Notes under the pieces: model-generated
Seen by the model: the letters and a program-made list of their open reading frames with translations, nothing else
Databases searched by the model: none
What the model was told of the DNA's origin: nothing
Made by a program: the position numbers and the translations under genes
Part shown: piece after piece, positions 37,095-45,887 of the stretch
Layout of the letters: each line of letters starts with the position of its first letter
Position numbering within the stretch: the stretch's first letter is position 1
Assembly: GCA_913045225.1 (NCBI GenBank)
Contig: CAJWPC010000002.1
Location: 62,001-126,000, forward strand
Reading direction: 5' to 3'
Source of the DNA: an uncultured Rhodobiaceae bacterium
GTDB lineage: Bacteria; Pseudomonadota; Alphaproteobacteria; Rhizobiales; TMED25
DNA length: 64,000 nucleotides

Positions 37095-37541
37095 ATGTTT
37101 TGGAAAGAGAAACGCTTAGGTGAAATGTCTGGTGAAGAGTGGGAGTCGCTCTGTGACAGGTGTGGTAAATGTTGCACTATCAAATTGCAAGATGAATTAA
37201 GCGGTCAGCTCTACGATACATCTTTGGTTTGCAAACTATTTGATAAAAATAATTGTCAATGTAAAAGCTATGCACAAAGACATAAATACGTAAAAGACTG
37301 TATTAAGTTATCTGTTGATAATATCCATGAGCTTAATTGGTTGCCTGATACATGTGCATATAAATTAGTTGCTGAGGGAAAAGATTTATATAGTTGGCAT
37401 CATTTAATATCTGGAAATTACAAAACAATACATGAGACAAGAAATACTGTTGTTACAGATGGAACAAAAAGCGAGACAGATGTAGAAAAAGTAGATTATG
37501 AAGACTATATAACAAGAGAAATAGTTGATTATGACAAATAA
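37095..37541 (+). CDS. YcgN/UPF0260 family protein (CxxCxxCC domain)
   Basis: A 148-residue protein with the YkgJ/YcgN Cys-rich motif CDRCGKCC near residue 20, further conserved cysteines (CQCKSYAQRH, DC, DTCAYKL) and SWHHLISG. The motif suggests metal or Fe-S binding, but the function is unknown. It overlaps ccmE by 11 bases, tying its expression to the cytochrome c maturation genes. Confidence 0.88.
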   Translation: MFWKEKRLGEMSGEEWESLCDRCGKCCTIKLQDELSGQLYDTSLVCKLFDKNNCQCKSYAQRHKYVKDCIKLSVDNIHELNWLPDTCAYKLVAEGKDLYSWHHLISGNYKTIHETRNTVVTDGTKSETDVEKVDYEDYITREIVDYDK

Positions 37542-37938
37542 AGCAAAAAGATTATATTTCTACACAACCGCGACTCTACTTTCTGCCTTTGCTGTTGCAC
37601 TCGTCCTAATAGCACTTGATGAAAATATCATATACTTCTATTCACCCAGTGAAGTCAATCAATCAGAGGCAGCTACCTTACTTCGTGTTGGCGGTCTTGT
37701 TAAAGATGGATCGCTAAAAATAGATAACGATCTGGGAATAAAATTTATTATTGAGGATAATATAGCTGAAGTGTCTGTTATCTATAATGGTATATTACCA
37801 GATTTATTCAGAGAAGGGCAAGGCGTTATTGCTGAAGGGAAATTTATTGATAACTTTTTTATTGCGAATGAGATAGTTGCGAAACATGACGAAAATTATA
37901 TGCCAAAGGAAGTATATGAGAGTCTTAAAAACAAATAA
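37531..37938 (+). CDS. ccmE: Cytochrome c maturation heme chaperone CcmE
   Basis: Periplasmic, membrane-anchored heme carrier of the system I pathway. It has one N-terminal transmembrane helix (FYTTATLLSAFAVALVLIAL) and an OB-fold with LLRVGGLVKDGSL, VIYNGILPDLFREGQGVIAEG. The heme-binding His is in IVAKHDENYMPKEV. The track uses an upstream TTG; the ATG at 37531 overlaps ycgN as ATGACAAATAA and is preferred (135 residues). Confidence 0.96.
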   Translation: MTNKAKRLYFYTTATLLSAFAVALVLIALDENIIYFYSPSEVNQSEAATLLRVGGLVKDGSLKIDNDLGIKFIIEDNIAEVSVIYNGILPDLFREGQGVIAEGKFIDNFFIANEIVAKHDENYMPKEVYESLKNK

Positions 37939-37975
37939 ATCTGACTGCGATCAAATAAGAAATTCTGGCATTTAA

Positions 37976-39913
37976 ATGATTGCGCTCACCGGAAACTTAC
38001 TACTCTCATTTGCTTTACTATCATCAATTGCAACATTAATTTTTGCAAAGATTCCAGCAATCAATGCGCATAAAAAATATAAGTTTGCATGTCTCTTTGG
38101 TATATTTCAGTTTCTGTTCATATTATTTTCCTACTTTCTTTTAACCTACGGCTTTGTGGTCTCGGATTTCTCTTTAGTGACAGTATGGCAAAATTCTGAA
38201 ATACAAAAACCTCTGATTTATAAAATTACGGGTGTATGGGGTAATCATGAAGGATCGATGCTGCTCTGGCTATTAATTTTGAGCATCTGTTTGTTTTTTA
38301 TTATAAAATATGATGGAAAAATTCCCAAACGCGTGCAACTCAATACAATAGCAATTCAAACATCTATCATATTTGCCTTTTTATTATTTATATTATTTAC
38401 CTCCAATCCGTTTGCCCTACAATTACCTATCCCAATTGATGGCGTAGGACTGAATACGCTTTTACAAGACCCAGGTCTGATAATTCATCCACCATTACTT
38501 TATATAGGATACGTTGGATATTCAGTGCTATTCTCATACTCAGTAGCTATTATGTTAGAAAATAAATTAACAGATAATTGGGCGAGATGGATCGAAAAAT
38601 GGGCTTATATTTCATGGACAGCTCTTACACTTGGAATTTGTATTGGTTCATGGTGGGCGTATTATGAGTTGGGATGGGGTGGTTGGTGGTTTTGGGATCC
38701 AGTCGAAAATGCATCACTTTTGCCATGGATTACAGGAACTGCTCTAATACATTCACTTCTAAATTACAAATCTACAGGCCAGCATAGAGATTGGACATTA
38801 TTATTATCAATTTTAACATTCTCTTTCAGTCTCATTGGAACTTTTCTTGTAAGATCAGGTATATTAACATCCGTACATTCATTCGCATCAGATCCACAGA
38901 GAGGCCTATGGATTTTAATCATCCTGTCATTTTTTATCTTTTTTTCACTTTTTATTTTTTTACGTAATCTGCAAAAAGAGAGTGAAAAAAAGGACTTTGT
39001 TTTTCTAAGAAGAGGGACGTTTATTCTAATAAATAATTACTTATTAATGGTATCAGTAGTTGTCATTTTTTTTGGAATGATGTACCCGCTTTTACTTGAG
39101 GCAATAACCGGAGATCGCATTACCGTCGGTCCAAAATATTTTAATATTGTAATAGCACCATTAGTAATTTTGATCGCAATCCTAATGCCAATAGGGCCAA
39201 ATCTCTCGTGGAAAGATAATTGGACACAGTTTGCTGTAAAGAGATTAATGATATCCTTTGTAATTACAATATTTCTGATTATAGCGATGCAATTAGTAAT
39301 CTATGAAAATGCTGATGCGTTTCATTTATTGCTAATATCCCTAGCTGTATGGATTTTTATTGCTTCAATTGTAGATTTATTACCAAGAAATCTGTCAGAA
39401 TTTAGAATAGAATTTTCTGGATTAAAGAGAAAAAATTTACCAATAACTGGTTCAAGGATCACGCATATGGCATTTGGTATTATGCTATTTGGTATCATAT
39501 ATGCCTCAGCTTATAGTGAAAATAAAGATTTAAAAATGAATTTAGGTGATAAAATTCAAATTGATAAATTTGAGTTGCAATATGATGGTTTTGGAACACA
39601 TATTGGCGAAAACTATGATGACCTTCAAATAAATTTTTCATTGATAAAGGATGATAAAAAAATAGCTAATATGACTCCCGCAAAGCGGTTCTTTAGAAAA
39701 AGTGGAGATATCACAACTGAGGCAAGCATTCAGAAATATTATTTTGATCATATGTATATAACCGTTGGGGAAGTGCAAGAACAATTCATATATGCATCGG
39801 TGTCTTATAAACCTTTCGTAAGATTTATTTGGCTGGGTGGTTTTCTGATGGCTTTTGGCGTATTATTTAAAACTCTTTTTCGATCAAAAATATTTGGTAC
39901 TACAAATGCATAA
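37976..39913 (+). CDS. ccmF: Cytochrome c heme lyase subunit CcmF
   Basis: Multi-pass membrane protein that, with CcmH, attaches heme to apocytochrome c. The 645 residues have about 15 helices. The tryptophan-rich WWD domain is seen in GWGGWWFWDPVENASLLPWI, and further CcmF motifs are WGNHEGSMLLW, DPGLIIHPPLLYIGYVG and HRDWTLLLSILTFSFSL. It is 37 bases downstream of ccmE, and its stop overlaps ccmH by eight bases. Confidence 0.96.
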   Translation: MIALTGNLLLSFALLSSIATLIFAKIPAINAHKKYKFACLFGIFQFLFILFSYFLLTYGFVVSDFSLVTVWQNSEIQKPLIYKITGVWGNHEGSMLLWLLILSICLFFIIKYDGKIPKRVQLNTIAIQTSIIFAFLLFILFTSNPFALQLPIPIDGVGLNTLLQDPGLIIHPPLLYIGYVGYSVLFSYSVAIMLENKLTDNWARWIEKWAYISWTALTLGICIGSWWAYYELGWGGWWFWDPVENASLLPWITGTALIHSLLNYKSTGQHRDWTLLLSILTFSFSLIGTFLVRSGILTSVHSFASDPQRGLWILIILSFFIFFSLFIFLRNLQKESEKKDFVFLRRGTFILINNYLLMVSVVVIFFGMMYPLLLEAITGDRITVGPKYFNIVIAPLVILIAILMPIGPNLSWKDNWTQFAVKRLMISFVITIFLIIAMQLVIYENADAFHLLLISLAVWIFIASIVDLLPRNLSEFRIEFSGLKRKNLPITGSRITHMAFGIMLFGIIYASAYSENKDLKMNLGDKIQIDKFELQYDGFGTHIGENYDDLQINFSLIKDDKKIANMTPAKRFFRKSGDITTEASIQKYYFDHMYITVGEVQEQFIYASVSYKPFVRFIWLGGFLMAFGVLFKTLFRSKIFGTTNA

Positions 39914-40301
39914 AAAAAATAATTTCATTAAAATATTCTTCTTCATTTCATTTTTTTTATTTCTTTCTGCGCCGTTGGGGTACTCGGTTTCAGAAAATAA
40001 TGATGGGAGTTTATCAAAGAGTATTATGGAAATTGCAATTGAGCTGAAATGCCTTGAATGCGAAGGGCAAAATGTTTATGAGTCAAATTCAAATTTTTCT
40101 CAATCAATAAAGGCATATATTCGTAAGGAGCTAACAAGAGGAACGGACTCAAGAGATATTATAAATGACCTACATCAAAAATATGGTGATGAGATACTTA
40201 TGACGCCACCAGTTCAAACAAACACTTATGCTTTATGGATGTTGCCATTCTTTCTATTATCCCTTGGATTTTTTATCTTTTTCTATAAATTAAAAAAATG
40301 A
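39906..40301 (+). CDS. ccmH: Cytochrome c maturation thioredoxin-like CcmH/CycL
   Basis: Reduces apocytochrome cysteines before heme ligation. The 131 residues have a signal peptide (KKNNFIKIFFFISFFLFLSA), the CcmH active-site CxxC in LKCLECEGQNVYESNS, YIRKELTRGTDSRDIINDL and YGDEILMTPP, and a C-terminal membrane anchor. The track uses an upstream TTG; the ATG at 39906 (overlap ATGCATAA with ccmF) is better. The usual CcmG (DsbE) partner between ccmF and ccmH is absent here. It converges on the sensor kinase with 15 bases between stops. Confidence 0.92.
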   Translation: MHKKNNFIKIFFFISFFLFLSAPLGYSVSENNDGSLSKSIMEIAIELKCLECEGQNVYESNSNFSQSIKAYIRKELTRGTDSRDIINDLHQKYGDEILMTPPVQTNTYALWMLPFFLLSLGFFIFFYKLKK

Positions 40302-40316
40302 TACCCAAACAAATTA

Positions 40317-42167
40317 TTATGCAGTTTTTCGAGTTTTTGGGGCGCTTTCATGGGATATGAGGGGTACTGATATTGTGACACATGTTCCCTTACCCGGCGT
40401 ACTCTTTATGTCTATGTTACCATCATGAATTTGAATAAGAGTGTTTGCAATTGGTAATCCAAGTCTTGATCCTTCTTGATTTATAATATTACTTCTTCTT
40501 GATTTATTGAATGGTTTAAAAATTATATCTATTTCTTCATTCGTCATTCCATGACCGTTATCGGCTATCTCCAAGTTTAGCCATCCATTTTGTTCATTAT
40601 TATTAATACTGATGGTACCACCATCCTTGTTATATTTGATCGCATTAGATATGATATTTGTGATTATTTGCCTTATAGCTGTCTCATTACAAAATATATT
40701 TTCTCTAAAGTCGAAGTGATTTTTAACAATGATGTTTTTTTCGATTATATCAGCACGAAAGTCTGCTAATACCTCATCGACAACAGCATTTATTTTTTGG
40801 CTTTTCTTATTTATTTTTACATCTTCTTTTTCAAGATGTGTCATTGATTCTATATTGCTAATAATACCAAGTAATTCATTTCCACTCTCATATATATCTT
40901 GGGCATACTCTCTGATCTTATCTGGATCATCAATGACCTGGTTTTTTAGGAAATCAGAAAAGCCAATTATCGCATTCAGAGGAGTCCTCAGTTCATGACT
41001 CATGTTTAGTAAGAATTTTGACTTATTGTTCTCAAGTTCTTCAATATTATCTCTCTCTGAGCTATATCTTTCCGTAAGTTCGATTAGCTGTTTTGACTGT
41101 ATATCTTGTTTACGCCTAAGATTATCGAGTTCTTCAACTTTATTAATAAGCTCATTCTCATTATTTAAGAGATCTTGCTGACTGATTTTCTGATTACTGA
41201 TGTCAAGGGCCATTGATGCAATATATCCTGCGCCGGTTTTAATTTCAGTTTTCAATATCCATCTCTTGTCTCTTAATTGAATTTCTTGTTGACTTATTAA
41301 GCCCGGCAGTTGGTTATTTGGATCTTTTTGAACGTCAATTTCAACCATGGATTTCATTGAAAGCTGAGTAATTTCAGATTTTGAAGTACCAGGCTTCGTT
41401 ACGCTTGGAGGTAGGGAATAGAAATCTCTATACTTAGAGTTACACATGACGAGTTGATTTTTGCTATTCCATAAGACAAAAGATAGGGGAAGTGAGTCTA
41501 TAACTTCACTAAGTGTTTTTTGTAAGCGCTGGGTATTAATCTCTTGACTCCTATCGCGTGTAATATCAAATAACAATCCAGAAATATATGGGTTTCCATG
41601 AGAATTATTCAGAAGAGAACCCTTGAGTTTGAACCATTTATTTGTAATATTTGTTTGGTATCTGAAGCTTACTTCGATTTGATCAATTTTCCCTTGGATT
41701 GCACTATTTGCCAATTGATAAAAATTGATATCTTTTGCATGAACACGACTGATAAACTCTTCAAAAGAGATTGAGCTCATTGATTTTATTTTCGAAAGAG
41801 AAAAACACTTATTTGACATATAAATTTTCTTGTTCTTTACGTCCCATGTAAAATATCTTGTGTCTTTGTTATTCAATAAAAGTTTCTGATGGTGCTCGAG
41901 GGTAGAGTAGCTATTTAGTATCAAATTTTTCTCATTTTTCTGGCTCCGGGAGAGAAGAAAAATTAACAAAATGAGGAGTGTATTAGAGCCAACAACAACA
42001 AAAAATAAGCGATTATTATTTAAATCTATAAAATCAACAGGAGTCACATACTGGCTGTATGCCATAAAGATTGTGGTGATAAGTAATATAGTTAATGCTA
42101 CAGATAGGCAAATTTCTTTAATTTGGCTCTGTAGATTAACAGCTGGTCTTTTTCCGCCCAACTGCAT
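40317..42167 (-). CDS. PAS-containing membrane sensor histidine kinase
   Basis: A 616-residue kinase. Two transmembrane helices lie at about 20-37 and 54-73. Two PAS-like regions follow (about 100-205 and 220-325, the second with SLPLSFVLWNSKNQLVMCNS). A coiled coil spans about 325-385. The HisKA domain has the phospho-acceptor His391 in MSHELRTPLNAIIGF, and the HATPase domain has N-box IISNAIKYN, DNGHGM and GSRLGLPIANTL. The domain order recalls DivJ/PleC-type alphaproteobacterial kinases. It has no receiver domain and no response regulator beside it, so its partner is unknown. Confidence 0.9.
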   Translation of the reverse strand: MQLGGKRPAVNLQSQIKEICLSVALTILLITTIFMAYSQYVTPVDFIDLNNNRLFFVVVGSNTLLILLIFLLSRSQKNEKNLILNSYSTLEHHQKLLLNNKDTRYFTWDVKNKKIYMSNKCFSLSKIKSMSSISFEEFISRVHAKDINFYQLANSAIQGKIDQIEVSFRYQTNITNKWFKLKGSLLNNSHGNPYISGLLFDITRDRSQEINTQRLQKTLSEVIDSLPLSFVLWNSKNQLVMCNSKYRDFYSLPPSVTKPGTSKSEITQLSMKSMVEIDVQKDPNNQLPGLISQQEIQLRDKRWILKTEIKTGAGYIASMALDISNQKISQQDLLNNENELINKVEELDNLRRKQDIQSKQLIELTERYSSERDNIEELENNKSKFLLNMSHELRTPLNAIIGFSDFLKNQVIDDPDKIREYAQDIYESGNELLGIISNIESMTHLEKEDVKINKKSQKINAVVDEVLADFRADIIEKNIIVKNHFDFRENIFCNETAIRQIITNIISNAIKYNKDGGTISINNNEQNGWLNLEIADNGHGMTNEEIDIIFKPFNKSRRSNIINQEGSRLGLPIANTLIQIHDGNIDIKSTPGKGTCVTISVPLISHESAPKTRKTA

Positions 42168-42199
42168 TGTTTCCTCCTCGTGATCCGTTTCCGCAATAT

Positions 42200-42221
42200 C
42201 GAATCACTTACTATTGATTCG
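42200..42221. repeat. 7-bp inverted repeat upstream of the sensor kinase
   Basis: CGAATCA (42200-42206) and TGATTCG (42215-42221) are perfect inverted copies separated by 8 bases, 33 bases upstream of the kinase start. They sit in a 261-base gap that is otherwise AT-rich with long A and T runs. It may be a regulator site or a leader hairpin. Confidence 0.35.
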
Positions 42222-42428
42222 TAATTAGGAGAAAATGTAAAGTAAAAAATGACAAAAAATATTATTTTTTTTTATAAAATAATGAAAATATTTATATAAA
42301 CTACTGATTTTATTAATAAAAAAAAATTAATAGAAAATTAAGTTTTTTTTCAAATTCTGCTGTATTTTTTTAGATTAAATTACTATTCTTCTATTATTGA
42401 TTGTATAAATTATTCTAAAGAGATTACA

Positions 42429-43025
42429 TTGAGTCCGATAAAGAAAATAGACCAACTCACAGAGCGAGATGGCTTGCCGAAAGAGTTATGTGAGCTTTTG
42501 AACAAGTACCCCAGAGATACTTGGACCAAAGATACATTAAACGGTAATTGGGTTGGTTTTTGGCTTGGAAGACATTCTGTTTTTAGAGAAATTTGTAATT
42601 CACTAAAACATATTATTAATCAATTACTGGATGGTAGTATCTCTCATCAAAATTTCATGAAACAATACATCCACTTAATGAATATGATGCTTCACAATTT
42701 GGACTCTCACCACGCTGTAGAGGACAACTATATATTCCCAAAATTTCATCAAAAAAGTGAAAAATTTAGATACGGATTAGAATTACTAGAGAATGATCAT
42801 CATTTAATTCACCAATCAATAGATACACTTACATCCGAGGGTAATAAAATAATTAGAACTTTTAACGAGAAAAAAGATATTGACCATAAGTTATTGATTG
42901 GTAGTTATAGTAAAGTGAATGATGACTTTGATAAGTTACTCATAGCACACCTTCATGACGAAGAAGATCTTCTGATACCTCTTGTCTCAGAATATGGCGA
43001 AGAATATTTTGGCTTGGGGCACTAA
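42429..43025 (+). CDS. Hemerythrin-domain (HHE) protein
   Basis: A 198-residue cytosolic protein. The hemerythrin HHE four-helix motifs are NLDSHHAVEDNYIFPKF (about residue 93 on), ENDHHLIHQSID and IAHLHDEEDLLIPLV, providing His/Glu/Asp ligands for a di-iron site. Such proteins bind oxygen or NO, or sense iron or redox state; the role here is unknown. The start is a TTG with AGAGATTACA ahead; no in-frame ATG precedes the conserved region. Its TAA is followed immediately by the dusA ATG. Confidence 0.82.
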   Translation: MSPIKKIDQLTERDGLPKELCELLNKYPRDTWTKDTLNGNWVGFWLGRHSVFREICNSLKHIINQLLDGSISHQNFMKQYIHLMNMMLHNLDSHHAVEDNYIFPKFHQKSEKFRYGLELLENDHHLIHQSIDTLTSEGNKIIRTFNEKKDIDHKLLIGSYSKVNDDFDKLLIAHLHDEEDLLIPLVSEYGEEYFGLGH

Positions 43026-44012
43026 ATGAAAATTCACTCCCATAAATTTTGTGTTGCTCCAATGATGGACTATACAGATACTCACTTTCGATATTTTCTG
43101 AGGCAGCTTTCCTCAAATATTTTTTTATATACAGAAATGGTCTCATGTGATGCCATTATTTTTGGAAACAGGGATGGGCTTTTAAAATATAATCCAGGAG
43201 AGCATCCTGTTGGTCTGCAGATTGGCGGCTCATCAATTGAAAAGATGACGGAGGCTGCTATTATTGGTGAAGCATTTGGCTATGACGAAATAAACCTCAA
43301 TATTGGATGTCCATCGCCAAGAGTCCAGAAAGGAAACTTTGGAGCATGCTTGATGTCTAATGCTAATCTCGTTAGTGAAATTATTTTAGCTATTAAAAAA
43401 AGAGTTAAAATCCCAGTGACTGTAAAATGTCGTTTAGGTATTGATGACCAAGATATTGAAAAAGAACTACCTATATTCATGAATTCAATAATTGAAGCTG
43501 GTGTCGATCTTGTTATAGTTCACGCACGTAAGGCGATATTGAGTGGTATTACCCCAAAAGAAAACAGGACAATACCCGAGCTTAATTATAATGCTGTTTA
43601 TGCGATCAAAGAGTACATATCAGATAAGGAAATTATTATTAACGGTGGGATCAACTCAATCGGTGAAATTTATGAGCATTTAAAATATACAGACGGGGTT
43701 ATGCTTGGAAGGAAAATTATGAATGATCCAATATTTGTCCTCGAAGTCGATGAAAAATTGTTTTCATCAAAAGGAAACAAAAATCTTAAGCGAATAATTG
43801 AAAATTATAGTGATTATGCTGATCGACAAACTAGTATTGGGACTTCACGGTCGCAAATAATAAAGCCAATAATGAGTTTGTTTAATAATAGGCCAAATGC
43901 AAAAAAATGGCGAAGAGGATTAGATCAATACAGAAATAGTAATTATTCAGCTTTAGATTACATCACAGAATTACATGCTAATTTTATTGATGGAGTGGAG
44001 TTCAAGTATTGA
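43026..44012 (+). CDS. dusA: tRNA-dihydrouridine(20/20a) synthase DusA
   Basis: FMN-dependent reduction of uridines in the tRNA D-loop. The 328 residues match DusA: CVAPMMDYTDTHFRYFLRQL, TEMVSCDAIIFG, HPVGLQIGGSS, the catalytic Cys in NLNIGCPSPRVQKGNFGACLM, VKCRLGIDD, VHARKAILSGITPKENRTIPELNY and GGINS. It is directly joined to the hemerythrin gene (TAAATG), indicating one transcript, and converges on cobS. Confidence 0.95.
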   Translation: MKIHSHKFCVAPMMDYTDTHFRYFLRQLSSNIFLYTEMVSCDAIIFGNRDGLLKYNPGEHPVGLQIGGSSIEKMTEAAIIGEAFGYDEINLNIGCPSPRVQKGNFGACLMSNANLVSEIILAIKKRVKIPVTVKCRLGIDDQDIEKELPIFMNSIIEAGVDLVIVHARKAILSGITPKENRTIPELNYNAVYAIKEYISDKEIIINGGINSIGEIYEHLKYTDGVMLGRKIMNDPIFVLEVDEKLFSSKGNKNLKRIIENYSDYADRQTSIGTSRSQIIKPIMSLFNNRPNAKKWRRGLDQYRNSNYSALDYITELHANFIDGVEFKY

Positions 44013-44025
44013 TGCTTTGAATTGA

Positions 44026-44823
44026 TCAAATTACAACGCAAATTGACAAATAAATCATAATTTCTGAAAATTGTTGTGACGAACCGCAGACATCTCCGGT
44101 TTGCCCTTTGATTGCCCTCCAAGCTAAATATGAGACTAGTAATGTTGAAAATACAGCTGCAAAAATAGATACAAAATATATCTTATACCCAATAAATATA
44201 CAAATTGTTAGAAATGTAATTAATGCAGAAACACCAAACGCAATATATGTACTTGAAATATTTTTCTGATGGGCGGCACTGCCGAGGCCAGTTTTTTTTG
44301 CCGGAGGTAATGTTGTTAATACATATAGCATGGATGTTCGCGATAATATTGCAACAGAAACAATAATGAGAAGGACATCTATTGTTCCTAATATGCTAAA
44401 TAGATAATAAATGGAGATAAACCGTGTCAAAAGAGATAAATTTACAGATATAACCCCATAAGCTCCAATACTGCTATCACCCATAATTTCTAGTTTTCTT
44501 TTTTTGGTATTTCCACCGTATGAGTCACAGAAATCTGCAAGCCCATCTTCATGTAAGCAGCCCGTAATAAGTGAAGACATTATAATAATTATTATCGAGT
44601 TAATTATATCTATATCTCTAAAGAGCGAGATAAGAAAAACAGGAAAAGTAATTATAGAACCAAGTATGAGACCTATGAATGGGATGGTATAGACTATTTG
44701 AGATAAGTCTTTTGATCCATTTTTTACGGGCAGCAGTGAAAAGAAAATTAGTCCGCTAAGTGTATCAGGAATTATATTTTTAAAAAAAATATTTATATCT
44801 TTAAGATTAAAATGTTTTATCAT
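44026..44823 (-). CDS. cobS: Adenosylcobinamide-GDP ribazoletransferase (cobalamin synthase, CobS/CobV)
   Basis: Membrane enzyme joining adenosylcobinamide-GDP and alpha-ribazole (phosphate). The 265 residues have about six to seven helices and the CobS signature TGCLHEDGLADFCDSYGGNTKKRKLEIMGDSSIGAYGV, with acidic Mg-binding residues, plus RTSMLYVLTTLPPAKKTGLG. It is the only cobalamin gene of the first cluster on the minus strand; its ATG lies 33 bases from the divergent cobT ATG. Confidence 0.94.
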   Translation of the reverse strand: MIKHFNLKDINIFFKNIIPDTLSGLIFFSLLPVKNGSKDLSQIVYTIPFIGLILGSIITFPVFLISLFRDIDIINSIIIIIMSSLITGCLHEDGLADFCDSYGGNTKKRKLEIMGDSSIGAYGVISVNLSLLTRFISIYYLFSILGTIDVLLIIVSVAILSRTSMLYVLTTLPPAKKTGLGSAAHQKNISSTYIAFGVSALITFLTICIFIGYKIYFVSIFAAVFSTLLVSYLAWRAIKGQTGDVCGSSQQFSEIMIYLSICVVI

Positions 44824-44856
44824 ATATCTTTTATGTAGAGAGATTCAAAACTAATT

Positions 44857-45885
44857 ATGGTTGATATTAAATCAAATTCAGTTCCAACATTCAATGAATT
44901 AGTTGAGTTTATATCTCAAATGCCATCAATAGATGCAAAAGCCGTTAGTTTAGTAAGACAAAGAAATGAAAAGCTGTTAAAACCATCAGGTTCTCTAGGG
45001 ATAGTTGAAGACATTGTTGAGTGGGTAGCGGGGTGGCAGGGTTCCTACCCTCCAAAGGTAAATAATATTACCTTATCTATTTTCGTATCAAATCATGGTA
45101 CCGCTGATACACATAAAATCTCTCCATATCCAACTACTGTAACTGAAGCATTGGTCAAAAGTTTTAGATCCGATCATGCTGTGATAAACCAGATATGTAA
45201 AACTCATAACGTTGGTTTACAAGTTTTTGATCTTGCGTTAGAAATGCCAACAAAAAATATCACTGAAAATGCTGCAATGACCGAAAATGATTGTATTACA
45301 ACGATTTTGTATGGAAGAGAGGCTCTTGACACTAGCCCAGATATAATATGCTTAGGTGAGGCTGGCATCGGAAATACAACGATTGCTTCTAGTATCTGCG
45401 CCGCGCTATACGGCGGAAATACATCTGATTGGGTAGGAATTGGAACTGGAGCTGATAAAGAAATGATAAAAACTAAAATTGAAGTAATTGAAAAAAGCTT
45501 GAAGCTACATGAAAGCCGTGAGCCAATGAAAATACTTCAATGTTTTGGTGGCAGGGAATTTGCAGCAATCTTTGGTGCAATTTTAGCTGCACGCTTTGAA
45601 CGAATCCCAGTGATATTGGATGGTTTTCCTGTATGTGCAGCAGCAGCTTTATTGCATGCTATATCATCTGATGCCCTTGATCACTGCTATGTAAGCCATT
45701 TATCGAGTGAGCCTGGCCATGAAAGACTACTGGAGCGCATCAACAAAAAACCCCTAGTTGATTTTAAAATGCGCCTAGGTGAGGGTAGCGGGGCCGCTAT
45801 GGTTACGCCAATATTTCAATCATCGGTAAATATACACAATAATACATCTACTTTTGAAGAGTCCTCCGTACCAAACAAGAGTTAG
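44857..45885 (+). CDS. cobT: Nicotinate-nucleotide-dimethylbenzimidazole phosphoribosyltransferase
   Basis: Activates the lower ligand base to alpha-ribazole phosphate (called CobU in Pseudomonas). The 342 residues include LLKPSGSLGIVEDIVEWVAGWQG, CLGEAGIGNTTIASSICAALYGG, GTGADKEM, CFGGREFAAIFGAILAA and HLSSEPGHERLLE, with the catalytic Glu in the RLGEGSGAAMV region. It is first of a three-gene rightward unit and its TAG overlaps a GTG just before the cobD ATG. Confidence 0.95.
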   Translation: MVDIKSNSVPTFNELVEFISQMPSIDAKAVSLVRQRNEKLLKPSGSLGIVEDIVEWVAGWQGSYPPKVNNITLSIFVSNHGTADTHKISPYPTTVTEALVKSFRSDHAVINQICKTHNVGLQVFDLALEMPTKNITENAAMTENDCITTILYGREALDTSPDIICLGEAGIGNTTIASSICAALYGGNTSDWVGIGTGADKEMIKTKIEVIEKSLKLHESREPMKILQCFGGREFAAIFGAILAARFERIPVILDGFPVCAAAALLHAISSDALDHCYVSHLSSEPGHERLLERINKKPLVDFKMRLGEGSGAAMVTPIFQSSVNIHNNTSTFEESSVPNKS

Positions 45886-45887
45886 TG

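Noticed and set aside
42296-42360. A/T runs as an intrinsic terminator for the sensor kinase or a CtrA site
   Set aside because: No GC-rich stem is present and the TTAA pairs do not have the 7-base CtrA spacing.
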